A stretch of 64,000 nucleotides of DNA from Wocania arenilitoris (GTDB lineage: Bacteria; Bacteroidota; Bacteroidia; Flavobacteriales; Flavobacteriaceae). The stretch is taken from the NCBI RefSeq assembly GCF_021728535.1, contig NZ_JAKKDU010000006.1, positions 151,711 to 215,710 on the forward strand, given 5' to 3'. Position numbers and translations under genes: made by a program. Shown piece by piece: positions 37,983-46,991 of this stretch; within the stretch, counting starts at the first letter, position 1; each line of letters starts with the position of its first letter. Below the pieces are notes generated by a model. That model made no database searches, was not told where the DNA came from, and worked only from the letters and a program-made list of their open reading frames with translations.

Positions 37983-38575
37983 AAAGTAGTGTTTAATTCT
38001 TTTAATTTAAGCTTAGAAAATTTAATAAGTTCATCAAAGAAAGAAGTAAATTCTTGTTCAAAATCTGTATAAAAAACTTCTAATTCTTTGGTAGCTTCAT
38101 TCATTCCAGAACGGTTTTTTGTTCGTCTGTTCATGCCATCAAGTACTCTTTGAATACCTTCAATTGAAGCATAACTAAGCAACCAATTATCAGTCATCAT
38201 AAAAGGCATCATTTTTTGAATTCGTAGTGGTAATATGTTGTAATGCTCTTCTAAAGAATTGTAAAAGGTTTCAACATAATCACCTAACGGAATATTAGAA
38301 TATTTACTCCAGTTTTTCGCTAAAAAATGATCGTATAAAATATCAACTATAATCCCTGAGTAATGACCGTATTTTTTGTGTAATCGTTTAGTACTTTGGC
38401 GTACCGTTTTATGAGCATCGGTAAATGAGTCAATATGTCGATGTAATAGAATTCCAATTTGAATGTCTTTTGAAAACTTTTTATATCGTTTACCTTTAAC
38501 ACCATCTGCCATAAAGTTACCAATTGTAACGAGGTCGTTTTCTCCAGAAAGATAAATATGCGCTAAGTAATTCAT
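37979..38575 (-). CDS. Acyl carrier protein phosphodiesterase (AcpH type)
   Basis: A 198-residue HD-like hydrolase family protein, matching the ACP hydrolase (AcpH) family that removes the phosphopantetheine arm of acyl carrier protein. The signature MNYLAHIYLSG, IGNFMADGVKGKRYKKF, GILLHRHIDSFTDAH and VDILYDHFLAKNW is visible, with metal-ligand histidines in LLHRHID and the DILYDH aspartate/histidine pair. It precedes and overlaps ggt by 4 bp; the pairing has no obvious functional logic. It is divergent from glmM. No signal peptide. Confidence 0.88.
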   Translation of the reverse strand: MNYLAHIYLSGENDLVTIGNFMADGVKGKRYKKFSKDIQIGILLHRHIDSFTDAHKTVRQSTKRLHKKYGHYSGIIVDILYDHFLAKNWSKYSNIPLGDYVETFYNSLEEHYNILPLRIQKMMPFMMTDNWLLSYASIEGIQRVLDGMNRRTKNRSGMNEATKELEVFYTDFEQEFTSFFDELIKFSKLKLKELNTTL

Positions 38576-38622
38576 TTGTGAAATTTACGAATTCCGATTT
38601 AACATTTACCATTTTGTAATTG

Positions 38623-38630
38623 TATATTTG
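38623..38630 (+). promoter_or_regulatory. -7 element upstream of glmM
   Basis: TATATTTG matches TAnnTTTG, 27 nt before the chosen glmM start codon. No matching -33 TTG at the usual distance. It supports the start at 38658 over the upstream ATG at 38628, which would lie inside the promoter. Confidence 0.5.
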
Positions 38631-38657
38631 CATTTAATTTTAATAAAAATAAGTTTA

Positions 38658-40046
38658 ATGACACTAATAAAATCAATTTCAGGAATACGAGGAACCATTG
38701 GCGGACAAGTAGGTGATAACTTAACACCTATAGATGCGGTTAAATTTGCATCGGCTTATGGAGTTTGGATAAAACAACAACGTAATAAAGAAAATTATAG
38801 AGTAGTTGTTGGCAGAGATGCACGTATTTCTGGAGAAATGATTCAGAATTTAGTAATGAATACTTTGGTTGGATTAGGTATTCATGTTATTGATTTAGAT
38901 TTATCTACAACACCAACTGTTGAAGTTGCAGTACCAATGGAACATGCCGATGGTGGTATTATTTTAACTGCAAGCCACAACCCAAAACAATGGAATGCTT
39001 TAAAGCTTTTAAATGAAAAAGGAGAATTTTTAGATGCTAATGAAGGCGCTAAAATTTTAGAAATTGCTGAAAGTGATAATATGGATTTTGCCGATGTTGA
39101 TAGCTTAGGAAAAATAACAACAAATTCTGCATACATAGATTTGCATATCGATGAAGTTTTAAACTTACCACTTGTTAACATAGAGGCTATTAAGAAGGCG
39201 AAATTTAAAGTTGTTGTTGATGGTGTGAATTCTACAGGAGGCATTGCTATTCCGTTGCTTTTAGAGCGCTTGGGTGTGCATCCTGTTAAATTGTTTTGTG
39301 ATCCAACAGGGCATTTTCCACATAACCCAGAACCTTTAAAAGAGCATTTAGGGGATTTATCTAAAAAAGTTATTGAAGAACATGCCGATTTTGGTATTGT
39401 TGTAGATCCTGATGTTGATCGCTTAGCTTTTATGGATGAAAACGGTGATATGTTTGGAGAAGAATATACACTTGTTGCATGTGCTGATTATGTACTAAGT
39501 AAAACCCCAGGAAATACAGTAAGCAATATGAGTTCAACTAGAGCATTGCGCGATATTACAGAAAAGCATGGTGGTACTTACCAAGCTAGTGCTGTTGGCG
39601 AAGTAAATGTGGTAAAACTAATGAAGAAAAACAAGGTTGTAATTGGAGGTGAAGGCAATGGCGGTATTATTTATCCAGAATCGCATTACGGAAGAGATGC
39701 TTTGGTTGGTGTTGCTTTGTTTTTGAGTTTACTTGCCGAAAAGAAAATGAGTGTTAGTGAGCTAAGAAAAGCGTATCCTAATTACTTTATGAGCAAAAAG
39801 AAAATACAACTAACACCAGATTTAGATGTTGACGGTATTTTAAAAACAATTGAAAACCGATACCAAAGTGAACAATTAACAACGATTGATGGTGTAAAGA
39901 TTGATTTTGCTGAAAGCTGGGTGCATTTACGTAAAAGTAACACCGAACCCATTATTAGAATATATACCGAAGCAAAATCGCAGGCAGAAGCTGATGCTTT
40001 AGCAGATAAATTTATTGAGGAGATTGGTTCAATCGCAAATAGTTAA
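38658..40046 (+). CDS. glmM: Phosphoglucosamine mutase / phosphohexomutase
   Basis: A 462-residue alpha-D-phosphohexomutase. The active-site serine is Ser106 in TASHNPKQWNALK. The metal loop is DPDVDRLA and the sugar-binding loop is GGEGNGGIIYP; the C-terminal phosphate-binding motif is RKSNTEPIIRIYTE. In flavobacteria the family member with this layout is annotated as phosphoglucosamine mutase, making glucosamine-1-phosphate for peptidoglycan and lipid A; phosphomannomutase activity is not excluded. The start at ATG 38658 (MTLIKSISGIRGT) is chosen over 38628 because the catalytic fold begins there. It converges on the acyltransferase gene (14-bp gap) and is divergent from acpH. Confidence 0.9.
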   Translation: MTLIKSISGIRGTIGGQVGDNLTPIDAVKFASAYGVWIKQQRNKENYRVVVGRDARISGEMIQNLVMNTLVGLGIHVIDLDLSTTPTVEVAVPMEHADGGIILTASHNPKQWNALKLLNEKGEFLDANEGAKILEIAESDNMDFADVDSLGKITTNSAYIDLHIDEVLNLPLVNIEAIKKAKFKVVVDGVNSTGGIAIPLLLERLGVHPVKLFCDPTGHFPHNPEPLKEHLGDLSKKVIEEHADFGIVVDPDVDRLAFMDENGDMFGEEYTLVACADYVLSKTPGNTVSNMSSTRALRDITEKHGGTYQASAVGEVNVVKLMKKNKVVIGGEGNGGIIYPESHYGRDALVGVALFLSLLAEKKMSVSELRKAYPNYFMSKKKIQLTPDLDVDGILKTIENRYQSEQLTTIDGVKIDFAESWVHLRKSNTEPIIRIYTEAKSQAEADALADKFIEEIGSIANS

Positions 40047-40060
40047 AGAATACACATTTT

Positions 40061-40942
40061 TTATTGTGTCTGTTTATCCCGATGCTTCCAGCGTTTATGT
40101 GTCCATAAATAATACTCTGGTGCTTCAATAATTTGCTGTTCTACTAGTTTTAAATAAATATCAGTAATCGCGTAGTTTTTATAGTCTTTTGGAGTTGTAG
40201 TTATAGTTTTAAAAGTAGTTTCGTAATAGCCACGTTTCACTTTTTTTACAGCAAAAAACACAACAACCATATCTAATTTTTTAGCTAACATTTCAGCGCC
40301 TGTATGTATAGGCACGTTAATATCCATAAAACTATTCCAATGATAAGCTTTATTTATTTTTGGAGATTGATCTGCAGCAAATCCGTTTATAGTTAACTCG
40401 CCTTCTAGTTTTGCTTTTACTAAAGTTGGAATGGTTTCTTTAGTAGTAATTAAATAGCTATTGTATTTAGCTCTAATGCGTTTTATTAAAGCATCAAAGT
40501 ATTTATTAGCTAATTGTTTGTAAACAGCATAACCTTTAGCGCTAATATATTTTTGAAGAATGAATATCCATTCAAAATTACCGTAGTGCGCACACATTAA
40601 AACAACACTTCTGTTATTCTTTTCGTGTTGCTTAATCTCATCAATATTTGTAAATGTAAATCGCTTTTTCATTTCAGTTTCTGATATGGTGAGAGATTTT
40701 ACAGACTCTAACATCATATCACAAAAATGATGATAAAATGCTTCAGAAATGCGTTTTATTTCTTTTTCAGATTTATTAGGAAAAACAAGTTTTAAATTTT
40801 GATAAACTACCTCTTTTCTGTATCCAATTACATGATATAACAAAATAAACATGCCATCAGAAAACATATAAAGTAACCTGAAAGGCAATATAGAAATTAG
40901 CCATAAAAAAGGATAAACAACAATATAAACTAGAAATTGCAT
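40061..40942 (-). CDS. Lipid A-type acyltransferase (LpxL/HtrB family)
   Basis: A 293-residue membrane-associated acyltransferase. An N-terminal hydrophobic stretch (about 1-35) is followed by the catalytic motif CAHYGNFEW (about 117-125), in which His and Glu form the HX4D/E-type dyad of lauroyl acyltransferases. FAADQSPK and the late motif YLWTHKRWKHRDK fit the family. It probably adds a secondary acyl chain to lipid A, or another lysophospholipid-like acceptor, at the inner membrane. It converges with glmM and is divergent from the rhomboid gene. A -7 element is at 40974-40967 on the minus strand. Confidence 0.9.
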   Translation of the reverse strand: MQFLVYIVVYPFLWLISILPFRLLYMFSDGMFILLYHVIGYRKEVVYQNLKLVFPNKSEKEIKRISEAFYHHFCDMMLESVKSLTISETEMKKRFTFTNIDEIKQHEKNNRSVVLMCAHYGNFEWIFILQKYISAKGYAVYKQLANKYFDALIKRIRAKYNSYLITTKETIPTLVKAKLEGELTINGFAADQSPKINKAYHWNSFMDINVPIHTGAEMLAKKLDMVVVFFAVKKVKRGYYETTFKTITTTPKDYKNYAITDIYLKLVEQQIIEAPEYYLWTHKRWKHRDKQTQ

Positions 40943-40952
40943 TAATAAGTTT

Positions 40953-40974
40953 TAGATTTGTAGCGGCAAAGATA
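40953..40974. promoter_or_regulatory. Divergent -7 elements between acyltransferase and rhomboid genes
   Basis: Plus strand TAGATTTG (40953-40960) faces the rhomboid gene, and minus strand TATCTTTG (40974-40967) faces the acyltransferase gene. They lie six bases apart. Neither has a TTG at an ideal distance, so confidence is limited. Confidence 0.4.
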
Positions 40975-41004
40975 TATTAATTTCATTTTAAACGTTTAAA
41001 CCCT

Positions 41005-41676
41005 ATGGGCAAATTAGATTTAGTTACAATTATAATTATAGCAACCAACGTTATTATATCTTATAAAGGCTTTGGCGACTATAGTTTTTTTGAAAAATAT
41101 AAGTTTAATGTTGGTGCTGTAAAAAGAGGCGAACAAATACGACTGTTTAGTTCGGGCTTCCTTCATGCAGATAATGCACATTTATTTTTTAATATGTTTG
41201 CTTTATATCTTTTCTCTGGGCAAGTAATATATGAAGTTGGTAAGTTTAATTTTTTAATTATTTACTTCGGAAGCCTTCTAGCTGGAAGTTTGCTATCATT
41301 ATATTTTCATAAAAACGAATATCATTACAGTGCCGTTGGAGCAAGTGGTGCGGTAACGGGAATATTATATTCTGCTATACTTTTAAATCCTGAGCGACTA
41401 TATTATTTTCTTTTTTTACCTCCAAGGATTGGTTCGGTAGATTTAGGGATTCCTGGTTATATTTTGGGTATTGGGTATTTATTATATTCCATATATGGTA
41501 TGAAAAACAGAATAGGTAATATTGGTCACGATGCCCATTTTGGTGGTGCCGTTGGTGGTTATATTATCACCTTGGTGTTATCTCCGTGGCTGTTTAAAAC
41601 CAATTTGTTGATGATTGGTTTACTAGCACTACCAATCGTTTTATTGTATGTTTTGAAGAAAATGGGGAAGATTTAG
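41005..41676 (+). CDS. Rhomboid-family intramembrane serine protease
   Basis: A 223-residue polytopic membrane protein of the rhomboid family, which cleaves membrane-spanning substrates. The catalytic pair is Ser114 in GASGAVTG and His178 in GHDAHFGGAVGGY. The upstream FSSGFLHADNAHLFFNMFAL stretch (about 48-67) supplies the conserved HxxxN oxyanion-hole region. Six membrane helices are predicted by hydrophobicity, about normal for a bacterial rhomboid. The substrate is unknown. The gene stands alone, divergent from the acyltransferase gene. Confidence 0.92.
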   Translation: MGKLDLVTIIIIATNVIISYKGFGDYSFFEKYKFNVGAVKRGEQIRLFSSGFLHADNAHLFFNMFALYLFSGQVIYEVGKFNFLIIYFGSLLAGSLLSLYFHKNEYHYSAVGASGAVTGILYSAILLNPERLYYFLFLPPRIGSVDLGIPGYILGIGYLLYSIYGMKNRIGNIGHDAHFGGAVGGYIITLVLSPWLFKTNLLMIGLLALPIVLLYVLKKMGKI

Positions 41677-41726
41677 GCTTTAAACTTAGAATTTTAAACA
41701 TCAAATTTGTAGAAATGGCATAGCTA

Positions 41727-41755
41727 TTGAATTTATGTAATGAATGTTAATTTTG
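41727..41755 (+). promoter_or_regulatory. Promoter of lon
   Basis: TTG (41727-41729), 18-nt spacer, TAATTTTG (41748-41755). Consensus match that leaves a leader of about 95 nt before lon. No CIRCE-type heat-shock operator is visible. Confidence 0.65.
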
Positions 41756-41831
41756 TTTTAATTTAAAAAATTGATATTCAGTGGTTTAAAATCGAATTGA
41801 ATCTTAAAAAAATTAAAAGCAATTTGTTTTA

Positions 41832-41870
41832 ATGACAGATTGGCTCAAATACATATATGAAGAAATCTAA
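41832..41870 (+). CDS. Possible 12-codon leader ORF overlapping lon
   Basis: ATG at 41832 starts a frame encoding [12 protein letters not shown] and ending with TAA at 41868-41870. It overlaps the lon start (41857) in another frame. This layout permits translational coupling, but its length means it could be chance. Confidence 0.2.
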   Translation: MTDWLKYIYEEI

Positions 41871-44307
41871 ATTTACTACGCTTGACAGTTTGTCACTACA
41901 GGAATTTGATGAAAACTCAGAGTTAATCCCTTTGATGACACCTGAAGATGAAGAAGAAATAAATAATGAAAAATTACCAGAAACGCTACCTATTCTTTCT
42001 TTAAGAAATACCGTGTTATTTCCTGGTGTTGTAATTCCTATTACCGCAGGTAGGGACACCTCAATTAAACTCATTAACGATGCTAACAATGGTAATAAAG
42101 TTATTGGTGTTGTTGCACAAAAAGACGAGTCTGTAGAAAATCCTACAGCTAAAGATATTAATGAAACAGGAACTGTTGCAAGAATACTTCGTGTCTTAAA
42201 AATGCCAGATGGTAACATTACAGTTATTATCCAAGGTAAAAAACGCTTTAAAGTAGCTGAAGTTATTACTGAAAAACCTTATATGAACGCTACAGTTAGG
42301 GATTTAGCTGAAGCGAAACCAGCTATTAATAATAAAGAGTTTTCAGCAATTATTGATTCTATCAAAGATTTGGCACTTGAAATTATAAAGGAGAGTCCAA
42401 ACATTCCAAGTGAAGCTTCGTTTGCTATAAAGAATATAGAAAGCAATTCGTTTTTAGTCAATTTTGTGTCCTCAAACATGAATCTTACAGTTGCTGAAAA
42501 ACAAGCGCTTTTAGAAATGAATAATTTAAAAGAGCGTGCTTTGGCTACACTTAAATTTATGAATGTTGAGTTTCAAAAATTAGAGCTAAAAAACGATATC
42601 CAATCTAAGGTACAGATGGATATGAATCAGCAGCAGCGTGAATATTTCTTGCATCAACAAATAAAAACAATTCAAGAAGAATTAGGTGGTGTAAGTCATG
42701 ACGAAGAAGTAGAAGAGATGAAAGCTCGATCCAAAGAAAAACTTTGGGACAAAAAAGTAGCTAAACACTTTAATAAAGAAATAGCTAAATTACAGCGCAT
42801 GAATCCTCAAGTGGCTGAATATTCTATTCAAAGAAATTATTTAGAGCTATTTTTAGATTTACCATGGAATGAATTTAGCACTGATAAATTTGATTTAAAG
42901 CGAGCCAAAAAAATTCTTGATAGAGATCATTTTGGTTTAGAGGATGTAAAGAGACGTATTATTGAATATTTGGCGGTTTTAAAATTGCGTAATGATATGA
43001 AATCGCCTATTCTATGTTTATATGGTCCCCCAGGAGTTGGTAAAACATCTTTAGGCAAATCTATTGCAGAAGCCTTAGGTAGAGAATACGTTCGTATTTC
43101 TTTAGGTGGTTTAAGAGACGAAGCAGAAATTCGTGGACATCGAAAAACCTATATTGGAGCTATGCCAGGACGTATTATTCAAAGCCTTAAAAAGGCAGGA
43201 ACTTCGAATCCAGTTTTCGTCTTAGATGAAATAGATAAATTGTCGAATTCACACCAAGGAGACCCTTCTTCTGCAATGTTAGAAGTTTTAGACCCCGAAC
43301 AGAACAGTGAGTTTTACGATAATTTCTTAGAAATGGGTTACGATCTCTCTAAAGTCATGTTTATTGCTACATCTAATAGTTTGTCTACTATTCAACCTGC
43401 ATTAAGAGATAGAATGGAGATTATTAATGTTACAGGCTATACTATTGAAGAAAAAGTAGAAATAGGGAAACGCCATTTACTGCCTAAACAATTAAAAGAG
43501 CATGGTTTAACTAATAAAGAACTTAAAATTGGAAAAGCACAATTAGAAAAGATTGTAGAAGGTTATACACGCGAATCTGGAGTTCGTGGCTTAGAAAAAC
43601 AAATAGCAAAAATGGTACGTTATGCAGCCAAAAATATTGCTATGGAAGAAGATTATAATATCAAAATTTCTAATAATGATATTATTGAAGTTTTAGGCGG
43701 ACCAAAATTAGAACGCGATAAATATGAAAACAATAGCGTAGCTGGTGTTGTGACTGGGTTAGCATGGACTCGAGTTGGTGGCGATATATTGTTTATAGAG
43801 TCTATACTTTCTAAGGGAAAAGGAAATCTTAGCATTACTGGAAATCTTGGAAAGGTTATGAAAGAATCAGCAACCATAGCTATGGAATATATTAAATCAA
43901 ATGCTGATGAGTTTGATATTGACGTATCCATTTTCGAAAAATACAATGTGCATATTCATGTGCCAGAAGGTGCTACGCCAAAAGATGGTCCTAGCGCAGG
44001 AGTTACTATGTTAACATCTTTGGTTTCGCTATTTACTCAAAGAAAAGTAAAGAAAAGTTTAGCTATGACAGGAGAAATTACGCTTAGAGGTAAAGTGCTT
44101 CCTGTTGGTGGAATTAAAGAAAAAATACTGGCTGCTAAACGCGCACGTATTAAAGAAATCTTGCTATGCGAAGAAAACCGAAGAGATATTGAAGAAATAA
44201 AACCTGATTATTTAAAAGGGTTAACCTTTCATTATGTAACTGATATGAGTGATGTTATTAAAATAGCAATTACAAATCAAAAAGTTAAAAACGCAAAAAA
44301 GCTTTAA
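41857..44307 (+). CDS. lon: ATP-dependent protease La
   Basis: An 816-residue Lon protease, the soluble AAA+ serine protease that degrades misfolded and regulatory proteins. An N-terminal LON substrate domain (about 45-245) is followed by a coiled-coil linker with the [13 protein letters not shown] motif, the AAA+ module (Walker [12 protein letters not shown], about 390-400; Walker [11 protein letters not shown]) and the C-terminal proteolytic domain with catalytic Ser713 in DGPSAG and the lysine in GGIKEKI (754/756). A slightly longer N-terminus than E. coli is normal for the phylum. The gene has its own promoter and a strong terminator hairpin, so it is monocistronic. Confidence 0.97.
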   Translation: MKKSKFTTLDSLSLQEFDENSELIPLMTPEDEEEINNEKLPETLPILSLRNTVLFPGVVIPITAGRDTSIKLINDANNGNKVIGVVAQKDESVENPTAKDINETGTVARILRVLKMPDGNITVIIQGKKRFKVAEVITEKPYMNATVRDLAEAKPAINNKEFSAIIDSIKDLALEIIKESPNIPSEASFAIKNIESNSFLVNFVSSNMNLTVAEKQALLEMNNLKERALATLKFMNVEFQKLELKNDIQSKVQMDMNQQQREYFLHQQIKTIQEELGGVSHDEEVEEMKARSKEKLWDKKVAKHFNKEIAKLQRMNPQVAEYSIQRNYLELFLDLPWNEFSTDKFDLKRAKKILDRDHFGLEDVKRRIIEYLAVLKLRNDMKSPILCLYGPPGVGKTSLGKSIAEALGREYVRISLGGLRDEAEIRGHRKTYIGAMPGRIIQSLKKAGTSNPVFVLDEIDKLSNSHQGDPSSAMLEVLDPEQNSEFYDNFLEMGYDLSKVMFIATSNSLSTIQPALRDRMEIINVTGYTIEEKVEIGKRHLLPKQLKEHGLTNKELKIGKAQLEKIVEGYTRESGVRGLEKQIAKMVRYAAKNIAMEEDYNIKISNNDIIEVLGGPKLERDKYENNSVAGVVTGLAWTRVGGDILFIESILSKGKGNLSITGNLGKVMKESATIAMEYIKSNADEFDIDVSIFEKYNVHIHVPEGATPKDGPSAGVTMLTSLVSLFTQRKVKKSLAMTGEITLRGKVLPVGGIKEKILAAKRARIKEILLCEENRRDIEEIKPDYLKGLTFHYVTDMSDVIKIAITNQKVKNAKKL

Positions 44308-44322
44308 AAGTTCTATAGATTG

Positions 44323-44349
44323 AAAAACCTCGATTTTTTCGAGGTTTTT
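44323..44349 (+). terminator. Terminator of lon
   Basis: Stem AAAAACCTCGA (44323-44333) and its complement (44339-44349) with a 5-nt loop, ending in a run of T. It begins 15 nt after the lon stop codon. Confidence 0.9.
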
Positions 44350-44417
44350 TTATGTTTTAAAATAAAAAATACTTGCTGCCGTTTTAAGATAGATTTGTTT
44401 ACTTTGTAACAGTAAAT

Positions 44418-45437
44418 ATGCTAAAGAAAATTATCACTATTTTTTGCTTGTTTTTAGGCAACTTTATTTTTGCACAAGTTGGTGGCGAATCTACGTATCA
44501 GTTTCTCAATTTAATATCATCACCACGTCAAGCTGCATTAGGAGGAAAGGTGCTAACTAATGTCGATTACGATGTTACCCAAGGTCTTTACAATCCAGCA
44601 ACTATTAATATTGAAATGGATAATCAATTAGCTGTAAATTATATTAGTTATTTAGGAGGTATTAGTTACGGAACCGCTGCTTATGCATATACAGTAGATA
44701 GACACACTCAAACATTTCATGCTGGCGTTACTTATATAAATTATGGTTCTTTTGAAGGTTACGATGAAAACGGAAATCCAACAGGCTCTTTTTCAGGTAA
44801 CGAAGCTGCCCTATCAATGGGTTATGCACTTCAAATTGGTTATTCTGATTTTTATTTTGGAGGGAATTTAAAACTAATTACGTCTAAACTTGAGCAATAT
44901 AGCTCTTTTGGAGTAGCCGTAGACCTAGGGCTTTTATATATTAATGAAGATTTAGATTTTCATGCAGCTATTGCCGTTAGAAATTTAGGAAGTCAAATCA
45001 CAACTTATGCTGGTTTGAATGAACCTTTACCTTTTGAAATTGATTTTGGCATGTCTCAAACCTTAGAGCATGTGCCTATTCGTTGGCATGTCACTCTGGA
45101 GAATCTTCAAAATTGGCCAATTGCAAGGCCTAATCCTGCAAGAACTACCAGTGATTTAAGCGGTAACCAATCTGCCGAAAAAGTAAGTTTTTTAGGACAA
45201 GTAATCCGCCGCACTATTCTTGGAGCAGAATTGTTTCCAGAAGGCGGGTTTAATATTAGGCTAGGTTATAATTTTAGAAGAGGTGAGGAGCTTCGTATCG
45301 AGGACCAACGTAATTTTTCAGGATTATCGGCTGGTATTTCAATTAAAATGAATAAAATGCGTTTTAGCTATGCACACGCAAAATATACTAGTGCTGCTAA
45401 TTCTAACTTTTTTGGTTTGCAAATAGATTTGCAGTAA
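44418..45437 (+). CDS. porQ: Type IX secretion outer-membrane protein PorQ
   Basis: A 339-residue outer-membrane beta-barrel protein (signal 1-19, ending FIFAQ) of the PorQ family of the type IX secretion system (T9SS). It starts after cleavage with VGGESTYQFLNLISSPRQAALGG, a hallmark of PorQ/PorV-like proteins, and ends with alternating strands (KMNKMRFSYAHAKYTS, NFFGLQIDLQ). Placement directly before cmk matches the conserved porQ-cmk neighbourhood in Bacteroidota. In studied species PorQ works with PorU/PorV/PorZ, or stabilises the T9SS attachment complex. A -7-like TAGATTTG lies at 44390-44397, with no matching -33 TTG at the usual distance. Confidence 0.88.
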   Translation: MLKKIITIFCLFLGNFIFAQVGGESTYQFLNLISSPRQAALGGKVLTNVDYDVTQGLYNPATINIEMDNQLAVNYISYLGGISYGTAAYAYTVDRHTQTFHAGVTYINYGSFEGYDENGNPTGSFSGNEAALSMGYALQIGYSDFYFGGNLKLITSKLEQYSSFGVAVDLGLLYINEDLDFHAAIAVRNLGSQITTYAGLNEPLPFEIDFGMSQTLEHVPIRWHVTLENLQNWPIARPNPARTTSDLSGNQSAEKVSFLGQVIRRTILGAELFPEGGFNIRLGYNFRRGEELRIEDQRNFSGLSAGISIKMNKMRFSYAHAKYTSAANSNFFGLQIDLQ

Positions 45438-45551
45438 AAAAGCAAACAGTAAGCAGTCTTTTTCAGCCAAATAATATCTTGTTTAATAATTAAAGTGAAT
45501 TATTTTCCACTTTAGCACACTTTAAGTATTTTAGGCACTTCAAACTATAAT

Positions 45552-46247
45552 ATGTCAAAAATCACTATAGCCATAGATGGCTTTTCTTCAACCGGAAAAA
45601 GCACCGTAGCAAAACAAATAGCAAAACATTTGGGTTATGTTTATGTAGATTCTGGAGCCATGTATAGAGCCGTTACATATTACGCTATGCAAAACGGTTT
45701 GATAGGCGATAACGATTTTAATAAAGAAGCACTTATATATCAATTACCAAAAATTAATATTAGTTTTAAATTTAATGAGTCTTTAGGTTTTGCCGAAGTT
45801 TATTTGAATGATGAAAATATTGAAAAACAAATACGAACTTTAGAGGTTTCAAACTTTGTTAGTCAAGTAGCTACGGTTTCAGAAGTACGTGAACAGCTGG
45901 TTAAGCAGCAGCAAAAAATGGGACAAGATAAAGGAGTCGTGATGGATGGGCGTGATATTGGAACTGTTGTTTTTCCAAATGCTGAGCTTAAAATATTTAT
46001 GACAGCCTCAGCTGAAACCAGAGCTAAACGAAGATATAACGAACTTATTGAACGTGATGATGATGTTGCTTATAAAGATGTTTTAAAAAACGTTCAGAAT
46101 CGTGATTATATTGATTCCAATAGAGAAGATTCTCCATTAATTAAAGCTGACGATGCGATAGAAATTGATAATTCAGATTTAAGTTTAGACGAACAGTTTG
46201 AAAAAGTTTTGCAACTAGTTAGGATGACACTAGAGGATAAAGAATAA
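45552..46247 (+). CDS. cmk: Cytidylate kinase
   Basis: A 231-residue CMP/dCMP kinase that makes CDP for RNA, DNA and lipid synthesis. The P-loop GFSSTGKSTVAK lies at 10-21 (GxxxxGKS with S for A variation, normal for the family). The CMP-binding motif is DSGAMYRAVTYYA and the substrate lid region contains MDGRDIGTVVFPNAELKIFMTASAETRAKRR. Length is standard. It follows porQ by 114 bp and ends with a strong bidirectional terminator shared with the converging LysM gene. Confidence 0.96.
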   Translation: MSKITIAIDGFSSTGKSTVAKQIAKHLGYVYVDSGAMYRAVTYYAMQNGLIGDNDFNKEALIYQLPKINISFKFNESLGFAEVYLNDENIEKQIRTLEVSNFVSQVATVSEVREQLVKQQQKMGQDKGVVMDGRDIGTVVFPNAELKIFMTASAETRAKRRYNELIERDDDVAYKDVLKNVQNRDYIDSNREDSPLIKADDAIEIDNSDLSLDEQFEKVLQLVRMTLEDKE

Positions 46248-46270
46248 AAAGCGGCTTTTGAACCGCTTTT
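46247..46270. terminator. Bidirectional terminator between cmk and the LysM gene
   Basis: AAAAGCGG (46247-46254) pairs with CCGCTTTT (46263-46270), with an 8-nt loop and A/T runs on both sides. It begins at the last base of the cmk stop codon and lies 21 nt beyond the LysM gene's stop. Confidence 0.85.
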
Positions 46271-46291
46271 TTATAAAATATTTCTAAACTT

Positions 46292-46681
46292 TTACAAATT
46301 AGGAATAATCAATTCCTGATTAGGATGAATTAAATCAGGATTCTTTAAAATATCAGAATTTGCTGCAAATATATTTTTGTATTTCATCACATCGCCATAA
46401 TACTGCTTAGCAATTTTGCCTAAAGTTTCTCCAGGTTTAACAACATGTCTGTGAAAAACACTTTCATCAGCTACCTTAATATCAGCCATTATATCGGTTG
46501 GATTTTCACCACCAACTGCTTTTATTTTATCCCAAAGTAAGTTCTTTTGGTAAGGTGTGTTTGCTGTACCCCAAACTTTTAAAACCCCATTTTCTTCTTT
46601 TACATCGCCGTTTTGTATGTTTAATTCTTGACCTAAATCTAGTACAGATTGGTATTTTGCTTTCATTGTCATAAGTATCAT
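46292..46681 (-). CDS. LysM-domain protein (Kbp/YgaU-like)
   Basis: A protein of up to 129 residues with an N-terminal BON-like domain (about 10-75: NGDVKEENGVLKVWGTA, TDIMADIKV) and a C-terminal LysM domain (about 78-127: RHVVKPGETLGKIAKQYYG...LIHPNQELIIPNL). This is the architecture of the E. coli potassium-binding protein Kbp; peptidoglycan binding cannot be excluded for LysM. There is no signal peptide, so it is probably cytoplasmic. The start is uncertain: ATG codons at 46681, 46672 and 46666 are all in frame, and a -7-like TACTTTTG at 46719-46712 (minus) is compatible with any. It converges with cmk. Confidence 0.85.
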   Translation of the reverse strand: MILMTMKAKYQSVLDLGQELNIQNGDVKEENGVLKVWGTANTPYQKNLLWDKIKAVGGENPTDIMADIKVADESVFHRHVVKPGETLGKIAKQYYGDVMKYKNIFAANSDILKNPDLIHPNQELIIPNL

Positions 46682-46814
46682 TGTTTTTAGATGTTAATCT
46701 CATAAATATAACAAAAGTACAGTCAATAAAAAGTTTTTTTTAACTTAAATACAGTTCTAATAAACAGTGGTTTAAAATAATTTTATCAAATTAGGCTAAT
46801 TTGCTTAAAATATG

Positions 46815-46991
46815 TATTTTTGCACTCCTTTTAGCGGATTATTGGAAAGATAAAGGGAACTAAACTATAACAAAATTAACACTTCTGTGTGGTAAACGCT
46901 TAAATCTTCCAAAGCATACAGAATACAAACGCGATGAAATGGCGTTTCCACGAAGGTGGGAATCTTAGCAATGATTCGCAGATTTAATTAA
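46815..46991 (+). promoter_or_regulatory. Long leader of rpsA with candidate structure
   Basis: TATTTTTG (46815-46822) is a likely -7 element, leaving about 165 nt of untranslated leader before rpsA. No second ORF is present. The last 60 nt contain GTTTCCAC and GTGGGAATC as an imperfect hairpin (46946-46963), with further partial pairing downstream. Such a long leader suggests post-transcriptional control, perhaps by S1 itself, but I recognise no known RNA family. Confidence 0.5.
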
